Origin: Noviherbaspirillum aridicola
GTDB taxonomy: Bacteria > Pseudomonadota > Gammaproteobacteria > Burkholderiales > Burkholderiaceae_D
Length of the DNA stretch: 64,000 nt
Reading direction: 5' to 3'
Assembly (NCBI RefSeq): GCF_019656455.1
Contig: NZ_BPMK01000018.1
Coordinates: 55,182 to 119,181, forward strand
The first letter of the stretch is position 1. Each line of letters starts with the position of its first letter. Shown piece after piece: positions 39,704 to 48,581 of the stretch. The translations under genes were made by a program, and so were the position numbers. The notes under the pieces were generated by a model. It searched no databases. It saw only the letters and a program-made list of their open reading frames with translations, and had not been told where the DNA came from.

Positions 39704-40770
39704 TGCGCAGGCTTGTATTCATCCTGGCGTGCCTGCTGTGCATGCCCGCGCTCGCGGCGCCGCCGCAGTTGTCGACGGTTACGCCCGGCCGCGCGCTGTC
39801 GTTCCCGCGGGACTTCGGCGCCCATCCGGATTTCCGTACCGAGTGGTGGTATGCGACCGGCTGGCTGCAGACGCCGGATGGCAAGCCGCTCGGCTTCCAG
39901 GTGACCTTCTTCCGCTCGGCCACCGGGCATGATGCCGACAATCCGAGCCGCTTCGCGCCGAAACAGCTCGTCATCGCGCACGCGGCGCTGTCCGATCCCG
40001 CCGTGGGGCGCCTGCTGCACGACCAGAAAAGCGCGCGCGCCGGTTTCGGCCATGCGTGGGCGCGCGAGGGCAATACCGATGTGCGGCTGGGGCAATGGAC
40101 CTTCGTGCGTGGCGAGGACGGCCGCTACGACACCGTCGTCGAGGCGCGCGAGTTCGGCCTGCGGCTGACGCTCACGCCGACCCAGCCGCTGATGCTGCAG
40201 GGCGAGAACGGCTATTCGCGCAAGGGACCGCAGCCGGGCCAGGCGAGCTACTACTACAGCGAGCCGCACCTGCGCGTGAGCGGCACCGTGAGCCGCGAGG
40301 GCAAGGCGCAGCAGGTCAGCGGCAGCGCCTGGCTCGACCATGAATGGTCGACCACGGTGCTCGATCCGCGCGCCGCCGGCTGGGACTGGACCGGCGTCAA
40401 CCTGGACGACGGCGCGTCGCTGGTGGCTTTCCGCATCCGCGGCAAGGATGGCGGCACGCTGTGGTCGCATGCGAAACTGCGCAATGCGGATGGCAGCACG
40501 CGCAGCTTCGGACCGGACGAAGTCAGCTTCGTGCCGCTGCGGCAATGGCGCTCCGCGCGCACCGGCGCCAGCTATCCCGTCGCGCTGCGCATCAGGACCG
40601 GCGACACCGACTGGGCGCTGCAGCCGCTGCAGGACGACCAGGAACTGGACTCGCGCCAGTCCACCGGCGCGGTCTACTGGGAAGGCGCGGTGACCGTCCA
40701 GCGGGACGGCGAGCCGGCCGGGCGCGGCTACCTCGAACTCACCGGTTATGTGAAAGCGATGAAACTATGA
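39703..40770 (+). CDS. Exported CrtC/AttH-like lipocalin-domain protein
   Basis: 355 residues. Signal peptide MRRLVFILACLLCMPALA, cleavage near residue 18-19. The mature part matches the CrtC N-terminal lipocalin/AttH type: FPRDFGAHPDFRTEWWYATGWL near the start and GSAWLDHEWSTTVL with WDWTGVNLDDGASLVAFRIR in the middle. Such proteins sit in operons with an ABC ATPase and FtsX permease, as here. The ligand is unknown; a lipid or isoprenoid is plausible from the fold. Both junctions (TGATG upstream, ATGA downstream) indicate translational coupling. Confidence 0.9.
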   Translation: MRRLVFILACLLCMPALAAPPQLSTVTPGRALSFPRDFGAHPDFRTEWWYATGWLQTPDGKPLGFQVTFFRSATGHDADNPSRFAPKQLVIAHAALSDPAVGRLLHDQKSARAGFGHAWAREGNTDVRLGQWTFVRGEDGRYDTVVEAREFGLRLTLTPTQPLMLQGENGYSRKGPQPGQASYYYSEPHLRVSGTVSREGKAQQVSGSAWLDHEWSTTVLDPRAAGWDWTGVNLDDGASLVAFRIRGKDGGTLWSHAKLRNADGSTRSFGPDEVSFVPLRQWRSARTGASYPVALRIRTGDTDWALQPLQDDQELDSRQSTGAVYWEGAVTVQRDGEPAGRGYLELTGYVKAMKL

Positions 40771-42584
40771 GCAAGACGCCGCAGGAATTGCCGAAGGGCC
40801 GGCTGTCCACGCTGCGCGGACTGCTGCCCTTTCTGACGCCCTACCGCGGACGCTTCCTGCTGGCGGGCGTGGCGCTGCTGTTCGCGGCCGGCGCCACGCT
40901 GGCCGTGCCCTATGCATTCAAGCAGCTGATCGACGCCGGCATCGCCGCCGTCGGCAGCCCGTCGGGAGCCGTCCACATCGACCGCTATTTCATCGGGCTG
41001 TTCGGCGTCGCCTGCGTGCTCGCGCTGGCCACCGCCGCGCGCTTTTATCTCGTGTCCTGGCTCGGCGAACGAGTGACCGCCGACCTGCGCAGCGCGGTTT
41101 ACCGACATGTGCTGCTGCAGAGCCCCGAGTTCTTCGAGACCGCGCGCACCGGCGAGGTGCTGTCGCGGCTGACGACCGACACCACGCTGATCCAGACCCT
41201 GGTCGGCACCAGCATCTCGATGGCGCTGCGCAACGCGCTGCTGTTTGCCGGCGGTCTGGCGATGATGGCGGTGACCAGTCCGCGCCTGTCGGCCATCATC
41301 CTGGTCATGCTGGCGGGCGTGGTGCTGCCGATCGTGCTGTTCGGCCGCCGCGTCCGGAGGCTGTCGCGCGACTCGCAGGATCGCGTGGCCGATGCCTCGG
41401 CGCTGGCCGGCGAAACCCTGAACGCGGTGGCCGCGGTGCAGGCCTTCACCCAGGAGCGGCGCGAGGCCGACCGCTTCGGCGCCGCGGTGGAGCGCGCCTT
41501 CGGCGCCGCCATGCGCCGCATCCGCGCGCGCGCCGGACTCACCGTGACCGCCATCCTGCTGATATTCGGCGCCATCGTGTTCGTGCTGTGGCTGGGCGCG
41601 CATGCGGTGCTCGACGGGCGCATGAGCGGCGGCGAGCTCGGCCAGTTCATCCTGTATGCGGCGATCGTCGCCGGCGCCATCGGCGCCCTGTCCGAGGTGC
41701 TCGGGGACGCGCAACGGGCGGCCGGCGCCGCCGAGCGCCTGCTGGAGCTGCTGGCGCTGCGGGCGCCGATACAGTCGCCGACCGCGCCGCTGCCGCTGCC
41801 GGTGCGCGCCGGCGAAGGCATCGGCCTGCGCATGGAAAGCCTCGGCTTCCACTACCCCTCCCGGCCCGATCACGCATCGCTCGCCGATTTCAGCATCGAC
41901 ATCGCGCCGGGCGAGACGGTGGCGATCGTCGGTCCGTCGGGCGCCGGCAAAACCACGCTGTTCCAGCTGCTGCTGCGCTTCTACGATCCCCAGCAGGGGC
42001 GCATACTCCTCGGCGGCGTCGATATCCGGCGGCTCGATCTGCAGACCTTGCGCGGCGCCATCGGCATCGTCCCGCAGGACACCGTGATCTTTTCGGACAA
42101 TGCGCTCGAAAACATCCGCTTCGGCCGCGCCGGCGCGAGCGACGAGGAAGTGATGGCCGCCGCCAGGCTCGCCTCCGCCCATGAATTCATCGAGCGCCTG
42201 CCGGAGGGATACCGCACCTTCCTCGGCGAACGCGGACTGCGGCTGTCGGGCGGCCAGCGCCAGCGCATCGCGATCGCCCGCGCGCTGCTGAAGAATCCGC
42301 CGCTGCTGCTGCTCGACGAAGCCACCAGCGCGCTAGACGCGGAATCCGAGCGCCTGGTGCAGGCGGCGCTGGAGGCGGCGATGGCCGGCCGTACCACGCT
42401 GGTCATCGCCCACCGGCTGGCGACCGTGCAGCGCGCCGACCGCATCATCGTGCTCGAGCATGGCCGCATCGTCGAAAGCGGCACCCATGCGCAGCTGGTG
42501 TCGCGGGGCGGCCTGTACGCGAGCCTGGCGGCCTTGCAGTTTTCGCATCCGCTGGCCGAGGGATCGGCGGCGGCGGTAAAATAG
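40767..42584 (+). CDS. ABC exporter with fused membrane and ATPase domains (MsbA/LmrA-like)
   Basis: 605 residues. Six-helix transmembrane domain (about 25-325), then a nucleotide-binding domain: Walker A GPSGAGKTT near 391-399, signature LSGGQRQRIAIARALL, Walker B LLLLDEATSALD, H-loop IAHRLATV. It would act as a homodimer exporting lipids or amphipathic compounds. Its ATGA overlap with the lipocalin-like gene suggests that the exporter and the Att-like system act on the same process. Confidence 0.93.
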   Translation: MSKTPQELPKGRLSTLRGLLPFLTPYRGRFLLAGVALLFAAGATLAVPYAFKQLIDAGIAAVGSPSGAVHIDRYFIGLFGVACVLALATAARFYLVSWLGERVTADLRSAVYRHVLLQSPEFFETARTGEVLSRLTTDTTLIQTLVGTSISMALRNALLFAGGLAMMAVTSPRLSAIILVMLAGVVLPIVLFGRRVRRLSRDSQDRVADASALAGETLNAVAAVQAFTQERREADRFGAAVERAFGAAMRRIRARAGLTVTAILLIFGAIVFVLWLGAHAVLDGRMSGGELGQFILYAAIVAGAIGALSEVLGDAQRAAGAAERLLELLALRAPIQSPTAPLPLPVRAGEGIGLRMESLGFHYPSRPDHASLADFSIDIAPGETVAIVGPSGAGKTTLFQLLLRFYDPQQGRILLGGVDIRRLDLQTLRGAIGIVPQDTVIFSDNALENIRFGRAGASDEEVMAAARLASAHEFIERLPEGYRTFLGERGLRLSGGQRQRIAIARALLKNPPLLLLDEATSALDAESERLVQAALEAAMAGRTTLVIAHRLATVQRADRIIVLEHGRIVESGTHAQLVSRGGLYASLAALQFSHPLAEGSAAAVK

Positions 42585-42623
42585 CCCGTTTTTTCTCACT
42601 CGCCCCCTCCGGCGCATATCCCG

Positions 42624-43598
42624 ATGAAGCAATACCTCGACCTGGTGCAGACCATTCTCGACACCGGCACCTGGCAGGACAACCGGACCGGTATCCGCAC
42701 CATCAGCATCCCGGGCGCGATGATGCGCTTCGACCTGCAGAAGGACGGCTTTCCCGCGGTGACCACCAAGAAGCTGGCATTCAAGTCGGTGGTGGGCGAG
42801 CTGTGCGGCTTCCTGCGCGCCTCCCGCAGCGCCGCCGATTTCCGGGCGCTCGGCTGCAAGGTGTGGGACCAGAACGCCAACGAGAATGCCGACTGGCTGG
42901 CCAACCCCTACCGCCGCGGCGAGGACGACCTGGGACCGGTCTACGGCGTGCAGTGGCGCGCCTGGCCGGCCTACAAGCTGCTCGACGCGGACGCGGCGGC
43001 GCAGATCGCGGACGCGCAGAAGCGCGGCTTCCGCATCGTCTCCGCCTTGCAGGACGAGGGGCGCGACAAGGTACTGCTCTACAAGGCGATAGACCAGCTG
43101 CGCGAGTGCCTCGACACCATCATCCGGAACCCCGGCAGCCGGCGCATCCTCTTCCACGGCTGGAACTGCGCGGAACTCGACGCCATCGCGCTGCCCGCCT
43201 GCCACCTGCTCTACCAGTTCCTGCCGAACGCGGCGACGAAAGAGATTTCGCTCTGCCTCTACATCCGCAGCAACGACATCGGCCTCGGCGCGCCCTTCAA
43301 CATGGCGGAGGCGGCGGCCCTGCTGCACCTGGTCGGCCGGCTCACCGGCTACACGCCGCGCTGGTTCAGCTACTTCATCGGCGACGCGCACATCTACGAG
43401 AACCATCTCGACATGCTCAGGGAGCAGCTCACGCGCGAACCACTGCCGGCGCCGCGCCTGCGCATCGCCGAGCGCGTGCCCGAGTTCGCGCGGACCGGCC
43501 GCTATGAACCGGAATGGCTGGAAAAGGTCGAACCGGGCGATTTCATTCTCGAAGACTACCGCCACCACGCGCCGCTGACGGCGCCGATGGCGGTCTGA
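42624..43598 (+). CDS. thyA: Thymidylate synthase
   Basis: Methylates dUMP to dTMP with methylene-tetrahydrofolate, yielding dihydrofolate. 324 residues, longer than the 264 of E. coli because of an insertion at about 90-150. The catalytic Cys193 is in [10 protein letters not shown], the dUMP loop is [14 protein letters not shown], and the C-terminus ends APMAV. The dihydrofolate produced is recycled by the product of folA, which starts 4 bp downstream. Confidence 0.97.
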   Translation: MKQYLDLVQTILDTGTWQDNRTGIRTISIPGAMMRFDLQKDGFPAVTTKKLAFKSVVGELCGFLRASRSAADFRALGCKVWDQNANENADWLANPYRRGEDDLGPVYGVQWRAWPAYKLLDADAAAQIADAQKRGFRIVSALQDEGRDKVLLYKAIDQLRECLDTIIRNPGSRRILFHGWNCAELDAIALPACHLLYQFLPNAATKEISLCLYIRSNDIGLGAPFNMAEAAALLHLVGRLTGYTPRWFSYFIGDAHIYENHLDMLREQLTREPLPAPRLRIAERVPEFARTGRYEPEWLEKVEPGDFILEDYRHHAPLTAPMAV

Positions 43599-43602
43599 GC
43601 AC

Positions 43603-44106
43603 ATGCAGGCACGACTGACCATCATCGTCGCCATGGACCGCGCGCGCGGCATCGGCGTCGACAACAAGCTGCCCTGGCACCTGCCGGAAGACCTCGCCCA
43701 CTTCAAGCGGCTGACGACCGGCCATCCCATCGTCATGGGACGCAAGACCTACGACTCGATCGGCCGTCCGCTGCCCAACCGGCGCAACGTGGTCATCACC
43801 CGCAACCCGGCATGGAAGGCCGAAGGGGTGGACGCCGTCGGCTCGGTGGAGGAAGCGCTGCGCCTGCTGGACGGCACCCCGGCCTTCCTGATCGGCGGCG
43901 CGCAGATCTTCGAACAGGCCCGCGACCTCGCGGACCGGATGATCGTGACGGAGATCGACAAGACCTTCGACTGCGATACCTTCTTCCCGCCCATCGACGG
44001 CACCCGCTGGCAGGAGGTCGCGCGCGAATCCCATTATTCGGAAGGCAACGGCTGCGCCTACGCATTCGTCACCTACGAGCGCCGGCCGGACGGCGTGCAA
44101 AACTGA
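43603..44106 (+). CDS. folA: Dihydrofolate reductase
   Basis: 167 residues. The active-site acid is Asp30 in LPWHLPEDLAHFKRLT; GRKTYDSIGRPLPNRRNVVITR and FLIGGAQIFEQA carry the NADPH-binding residues. It regenerates tetrahydrofolate after thymidylate synthesis and is the target of trimethoprim. It sits 4 bp after thyA, so the pair is an operon. Confidence 0.97.
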   Translation: MQARLTIIVAMDRARGIGVDNKLPWHLPEDLAHFKRLTTGHPIVMGRKTYDSIGRPLPNRRNVVITRNPAWKAEGVDAVGSVEEALRLLDGTPAFLIGGAQIFEQARDLADRMIVTEIDKTFDCDTFFPPIDGTRWQEVARESHYSEGNGCAYAFVTYERRPDGVQN

Positions 44107-44113
44107 CATCGGG

Positions 44114-44155
44114 GCGCGATCCCGGCCCGCTTTCCGGCGGTGTTCCGGATCGCGC
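44114..44155 (+). terminator. Branched hairpin after thyA-folA
   Basis: Perfect 9-bp arms GCGCGATCC / GGATCGCGC with a 24-nt loop that itself contains CCGG/CCGG, 8 bp after the folA stop and followed by ATCTTTCTT. A probable terminator for the thyA-folA operon. Confidence 0.65.
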
Positions 44156-44268
44156 ATCTTTCTTGCATATCTGAGAGAATTCGTTTTTTTCCGAAATCGG
44201 CGCGCAAGCGGTTGTAGCCACGACTGGCCCAGGCGTCTCCCTTGTCACCTGCTTTTCCTGGAGACCTC

Positions 44269-46524
44269 ATGAAATTCCGCTTTCCCATCGTTATCATCGA
44301 TGAAGATTTCCGCTCCGAGAACACCTCGGGGCTGGGCATCCGCGCGCTGGCGGCCGCCATCGAAGCCGAAGGCATGGAAGTGGTCGGCGTGACCAGCTAC
44401 GGCGACCTGTCGCAGTTCGCCCAGCAGCAGTCGCGCGCCTCGGCCTTCATCCTGTCGATCGATGACGAAGAGTTCGGCGGCGGCACCGATGAAGAGACCG
44501 ACAGCGCGCTCAAGTCGCTGCGCGCCTTCGTCGGCGAGATCCGCCACAAGAACGCCGACATCCCGATCTACATGTACGGCGAAACCCGCACCTCGCGCCA
44601 TATCCCGAACGATATCCTGCGCGAGCTGCATGGCTTCATCCACATGTTCGAGGACACGCCGGAGTTCGTCGCGCGCCACATCATCCGCGAGGCCAAGTCC
44701 TATCTCGACAGCCTGGCGCCGCCCTTCTTCCGCGCGCTGGTGCACTATGCGCAGGATGGCTCCTATTCCTGGCACTGCCCCGGGCATTCCGGCGGCGTCG
44801 CCTTCCTGAAGTCGCCGATCGGCCAGATGTTCCACCAGTTCTTCGGCGAGAACATGCTGCGCGCCGACGTCTGCAACGCGGTCGAGGAACTCGGCCAGCT
44901 GCTCGACCACACCGGTCCGGTGGCCGCGTCCGAGCGCAATGCCGCGCGCATCTTCAACGCCGACCATTGCTATTTCGTCACCAACGGCACGTCCACCTCC
45001 AACAAGATGGTGTGGCACTCCACCGTGGGGCCGGGCGACATCGTGGTGGTCGACCGCAACTGCCACAAGTCCATCCTGCACTCCATCATCATGACCGGCG
45101 CGATCCCGGTGTTCCTGATGCCGACCCGGAATCACCTCGGCATCATCGGCCCGATCCCGCTGGACGAGTTCAGGATGGAGAACATCCAGAAGAAGATCGA
45201 GGCCAACCCCTTCGCCCGCGAAGCGAAGAACAAGAAGCCGCGCATCCTCACCATCACCCAGTCCACCTATGACGGCGTGCTGTACAACGTCGAGACCATC
45301 AAGGAGATGCTGGACGGCGAGATCGACACCCTGCACTTCGACGAGGCCTGGTTGCCGCACGCGACCTTCCACGACTTCTACAAGAACATGCACGCGATCG
45401 GCAAGGACCGTCCGCGCGCCAAGGAATCGCTGATCTTCTCCACCCAGTCGACGCACAAGCTGCTGGCCGGCCTGTCGCAGGCCTCGCAGATCCTGGTGCG
45501 CGATTCGCAGACGGTCAAGCTGGACCAGGACATGTTCAACGAAGCCTACCTGATGCACACCTCGACCTCGCCGCAGTACGCGATCATCGCTTCCTGCGAC
45601 GTCGCCGCGGCGATGATGGAACCGCCGGGCGGCACCGCGCTGGTGGAGGAAAGCATCCTCGAGGCGCTCGACTTCCGCCGCGCGATGAAGAAGGTCGACC
45701 AGGAATTCGGCGAGGACTGGTGGTTCCAGGTCTGGGGCCCGGACAACTTCGGCGAGCATGGCATCGGTTCGCGCGAGGACTGGATGATCCGCGCCGAGGA
45801 CGACTGGCACGGCTTCGGCAAGCTGGCGCCGGGCTTCAACATGCTCGACCCGATCAAGGCCACCATCGTCACCCCGGGCCTGTCCCTCGACGGCAAGTTC
45901 GGCGACAGCGGCATCCCGGCTTCGATCGTCACCAAGTACCTGGCCGAGCACGGCGTCATCGTGGAAAAGGCCGGCCTGTATTCGTTCTTCATCATGTTCA
46001 CCATCGGCATCACCAAGGGCCGCTGGAACACGCTGCTGACCGCGCTGCAGCAGTTCAAGGACGACTACGACAAGAACCAGCCGATGTGGCGCATCCTGCC
46101 CGAGTTCGCGGCCAAGAACCCGCGCTACGAGCGCATCGGCCTGCGCGACCTCTGCCAGAGCATCCACGACATGTACAAGGCCTACGACGTGGCGCGTCTG
46201 ACCACCGAGATGTACCTGTCCGACATGCTGCCGGCGATGAAGCCGTCGGATGCCTTCGCCAAGATGGCGCACCGCGAGATCGAACGGGTCGCGATCGAAG
46301 AACTGGAAGGCCGCGTCACCGCCATCCTGCTCACGCCCTACCCGCCGGGCATCCCGCTGCTGATCCCGGGCGAGCGCTTCAACAAGACCATCGTCGACTA
46401 TCTGAAGTTCGCGCGCGATTTCAACGAGAAATTCCCGGGCTTCGAGACCGACGTCCACGGCCTGGTGACGCAGGACCTGCCGGGCGGCCGGCGCGGCTAT
46501 TACGTGGATTGCGTCAAGGACTGA
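44269..46524 (+). CDS. Arginine/lysine/ornithine decarboxylase (Orn/Lys/Arg class I)
   Basis: PLP enzyme converting a basic amino acid to its amine (agmatine, cadaverine or putrescine). 751 residues. The N-terminal wing is a receiver-like domain (about 1-130, VVIIDEDFRSENTSGLGIRALAAAIEAEG). The PLP-binding core has HCPGHSGGVAFLKSPIG near 170 and Lys397 in STQSTHKLLAG. The C-terminal domain carries LTPYPPGIPLLIPGERF. Substrate choice cannot be fixed from sequence. The start after GGAG (MKFRFPIVIIDE) is 9 residues inside a longer frame. Possible roles are polyamine synthesis or acid resistance; no antiporter gene is adjacent. Confidence 0.93.
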   Translation: MKFRFPIVIIDEDFRSENTSGLGIRALAAAIEAEGMEVVGVTSYGDLSQFAQQQSRASAFILSIDDEEFGGGTDEETDSALKSLRAFVGEIRHKNADIPIYMYGETRTSRHIPNDILRELHGFIHMFEDTPEFVARHIIREAKSYLDSLAPPFFRALVHYAQDGSYSWHCPGHSGGVAFLKSPIGQMFHQFFGENMLRADVCNAVEELGQLLDHTGPVAASERNAARIFNADHCYFVTNGTSTSNKMVWHSTVGPGDIVVVDRNCHKSILHSIIMTGAIPVFLMPTRNHLGIIGPIPLDEFRMENIQKKIEANPFAREAKNKKPRILTITQSTYDGVLYNVETIKEMLDGEIDTLHFDEAWLPHATFHDFYKNMHAIGKDRPRAKESLIFSTQSTHKLLAGLSQASQILVRDSQTVKLDQDMFNEAYLMHTSTSPQYAIIASCDVAAAMMEPPGGTALVEESILEALDFRRAMKKVDQEFGEDWWFQVWGPDNFGEHGIGSREDWMIRAEDDWHGFGKLAPGFNMLDPIKATIVTPGLSLDGKFGDSGIPASIVTKYLAEHGVIVEKAGLYSFFIMFTIGITKGRWNTLLTALQQFKDDYDKNQPMWRILPEFAAKNPRYERIGLRDLCQSIHDMYKAYDVARLTTEMYLSDMLPAMKPSDAFAKMAHREIERVAIEELEGRVTAILLTPYPPGIPLLIPGERFNKTIVDYLKFARDFNEKFPGFETDVHGLVTQDLPGGRRGYYVDCVKD

Positions 46525-46554
46525 CGCACCCGCGTTTCCTTGCAGGCAGGACAG

Positions 46555-46581
46555 ACACCCCTCTCGCAGGGGTGTTTTTTT
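46555..46581 (+). terminator. Intrinsic terminator of the decarboxylase gene
   Basis: ACACCCCT / AGGGGTGT stem, 5-nt loop, seven T residues; 30 bp after the stop codon. Confidence 0.92.
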
Positions 46582-46663
46582 ATCCACGAACGGCGGAAAC
46601 AAAGTGTCGCCGCGTCCATCAAAGCTGCGTTCCATTCCTCATCTGCCACGGCAAGGAGACGCC

Positions 46664-46990
46664 ATGCAACAGAACCAGATCAGAGATGAATTCGCCTCCA
46701 TCAAGCGCCGCATCGACAGCGCCGCGACCGCCTGCCAGGTCAGCAGCGCGGTGCCGGAAGAACTGCGCCGCAGCCTCGGCGAACTCGGCCGCGAATCGGA
46801 CGAGATGCGGCAGATCATCGATACCGAGGACAACGACAACCGGATACGCGCCTGCGTCGACAGGCTGGAAAAACTGGGCGACCGCGCGATGCAGGCCTGC
46901 AGCCAGGACAGCAACATCGATCCGGCGGTGCAGAACGAGGTGCGGGAGGCGCACGATGCGATTTCGGCGCTGAAGCACCGGCTGCACTGA
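46664..46990 (+). CDS. Small helical protein of unknown function, paralogue of the gene at 11449
   Basis: 108 residues, the same length as the product of 11449-11775. Helical and highly charged, without signal or membrane segment. Conserved between the two: CQV followed by a Val-Pro pair, RIRACVDRLEKLGDRAMQAC, and the exact C-terminal pattern LKH-x-LH. The two shared cysteines (near 27 and 83) may form a disulphide or bind metal. ATG 46664 follows AAGGAG. The gene stands alone between the decarboxylase terminator and the infA leader. I do not recognise the family. Confidence 0.8.
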   Translation: MQQNQIRDEFASIKRRIDSAATACQVSSAVPEELRRSLGELGRESDEMRQIIDTEDNDNRIRACVDRLEKLGDRAMQACSQDSNIDPAVQNEVREAHDAISALKHRLH

Positions 46991-47407
46991 AGCCGCCTTT
47001 CCCCCGCCTGAACGCCCCTGAACCGTCCGGCCCACGCGACCGGCGTGGCGGCCTGGCGCCCCGGCACCGCCGGCTCCGCAACGCCGGCGCAGCGCCGGGG
47101 GCCGTAGTGCGCTATACTTGCGGCTTCGCTTGACGGGTCCATTGTTCCGCACGACCCAGCTTCCCTGTCTCTCGAAATATCCGGCACGCGCGGCGCCAGC
47201 CAGCAGCCGGAATTCACGTACCTGGTCCGCATCCGGGACCAGGCCCCGAAAACGTATCCCGACAACCGCAGCCCGGCGTTCCCAGCGCCACACCGGCGTG
47301 CGCGCAGTACATGTCCGGCCTGCTGCAGGCCGGTCCAATTCATCAGCAATCAGGTCAACGCCCGCGCATCCGCCGGACGGCTTCGCACCTGTCACCATGG
47401 AGATTCG
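46991..47407 (+). promoter_or_regulatory. Non-coding leader region of infA with two hairpins
   Basis: 417 bp with no convincing protein. TATACT at 47113-47118 is a possible -10, giving a leader of about 285 nt. Two stable stem-loops lie within it: CCTGGTCC / GGACCAGG (47221-47243) and CCGGCCT / AGGCCGG (47315-47333). A structured leader could control initiation factor synthesis, or a small RNA could be encoded here. Confidence 0.45.
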
Positions 47408-47671
47408 ATGGCGAAAGAAGAACTTCTTGAAATGAGCGGCCAGGTATCCGAAGTCCTGCCCGATTCGCGTTTTCGCGTGGAGCTTGAGAACGGACACCAG
47501 CTGGTGGCCTATACCTCGGGCAAAATGCGCCAGCATCACATCCGCATCCTGGCCGGCGACAAGGTCACGATCGAACTGTCGCCCTATGACCTGAGCAAGG
47601 GGCGGATCACTTTCCGTCACCTCGAAAAGCGGGTGGGCGGCCCCTCCTACCAGGGCCAGCGGCGTCGCTGA
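47408..47671 (+). CDS. infA: Translation initiation factor IF-1, long variant
   Basis: 87 residues; a single S1/OB-fold domain. [41 protein letters not shown] is unmistakable IF-1. It extends about 15 residues past the 72 of the classical protein, ending in a basic Gly/Arg tail ([14 protein letters not shown]). Betaproteobacteria commonly have such a second infA apart from the ribosomal-protein operon; the standard copy is expected elsewhere. It binds the 30S A site with IF-2/IF-3. GGAG precedes the ATG by 5 nt. Convergent with the DUF2149 gene. Confidence 0.93.
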   Translation: MAKEELLEMSGQVSEVLPDSRFRVELENGHQLVAYTSGKMRQHHIRILAGDKVTIELSPYDLSKGRITFRHLEKRVGGPSYQGQRRR

Positions 47672-47728
47672 CCCTGTCCGCCGGCGCCGCCGCATTGCCG
47701 CGACGCGTGTCCCGGCCTGCGTGGCGCC

Positions 47729-48070
47729 TCATGGACGCGACCGCGCCGGCGCTGCGGTCTCCCCCTCCGGCACATACACCATCGACCCATCCTTCATGCG
47801 GTAGGCGGTGCCCGCCTTGGCACCCTCGCCCTGGCCGATGTCGCCGCTGCTCTTGTAGTGCTCGATCTTCTCCCCTTTCTTGATCACCATTTCCATGCTC
47901 GGCTTGCCCGCATCGGTAATCACGGTGACATCCTGCCGGCTGAAAGCGTTGAGCAGAGGATTCTTGGCGACCACGATCAGCAGCGCGGCGATGATGACGA
48001 GGAAGACGTCGATCAGGTTGACGACCGACAGGATCGGGTCTTCGGTCTCCGGTTCTTGCAGCAGTTTCAT
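47729..48070 (-). CDS. DUF2149 protein, ExbD-like subunit of the CobN/TonB-receptor operon
   Basis: 113 residues. One transmembrane helix (about 14-35) with an embedded Asp21 in VVNLIDVFLVIIAALLIVV, the same arrangement as the proton-carrying Asp of ExbD/TolR. A small soluble domain follows (GKPSMEMVIKKGEKIEHY). DUF2149 genes typically follow a MotA/TolQ/ExbB gene and a cobN-like gene, as here, and correspond to HmuV in Porphyromonas. It probably forms the stator or plug of a proton channel with the ExbB-like protein. I start at ATG 48070 (TGATG overlap); an adjacent upstream GTG is less likely. Last gene of the operon. Confidence 0.88.
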   Translation of the reverse strand: MKLLQEPETEDPILSVVNLIDVFLVIIAALLIVVAKNPLLNAFSRQDVTVITDAGKPSMEMVIKKGEKIEHYKSSGDIGQGEGAKAGTAYRMKDGSMVYVPEGETAAPARSRP

Positions 48071-48552
48071 CACGCCTCCGTCCGGCGCAGGCGCGCGATC
48101 TCGACAATCTCTTCGGCCAGCCAGCGGCGGCGGACGTTGACGACGAAAAAGGTGAAGGAGGCGGCGATCAGCGCCAGGATCACCGCGGAAAACGCCACCA
48201 TCAGGTTGGCCGAAACGGCGTCGAGGTTGCCGTCGGAGAGCGACTTCATCGCCGGCCCCATAGGGATCATGGTCGCGACCAGGCCCATCATCGGCGCGAC
48301 GCGGGTGGCGATGCGGGCGGCCTCGAGCAGCTTGTGGGCGCGCACGTCGAGTTCATCGTCGCTGGCCTCGCGGTGGCTGCGCCACCAGGACAGCAGCGGC
48401 CGGCCGCCGCCGGCGCGGCGCTGCCATGCCTGCACCGCGAAGCCGCCGAGGCTGTAGCAGCTGTAAAGGAACAGCAGCGTGATCACGGCCAGTGTCGGGA
48501 ACAGGAACACCTGGCCGAGCTGGTACATCAGGGTTTCAATCATCAGTTGCAT
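48070..48552 (-). CDS. MotA/TolQ/ExbB-family proton channel subunit
   Basis: 160 residues. Three predicted transmembrane segments (about 13-38, 85-108 and 116-142). RVAPMMGLVATMIPMGPAMKSL is the conserved ExbB/TolQ channel motif in this short subfamily, and NLMVAFSAVILALIAASFTFFVV forms the last helix. Together with the DUF2149 protein it would harvest proton-motive force. Such force could energise the TonB-dependent receptor or the anchored CobN-like protein of the same operon. Corresponds to HmuU by position. 29 bp after the cobN-like gene. Confidence 0.9.
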   Translation of the reverse strand: MQLMIETLMYQLGQVFLFPTLAVITLLFLYSCYSLGGFAVQAWQRRAGGGRPLLSWWRSHREASDDELDVRAHKLLEAARIATRVAPMMGLVATMIPMGPAMKSLSDGNLDAVSANLMVAFSAVILALIAASFTFFVVNVRRRWLAEEIVEIARLRRTEA

Positions 48553-48581
48553 GCCTCGTTACTCTCCATGAAAAGGACAAC

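Noticed and set aside
44245..46635. Long minus-strand frame opposite the decarboxylase
   Set aside because: Shadow of a gene with a clear PLP-lysine motif; no domain seen in the antisense translation.
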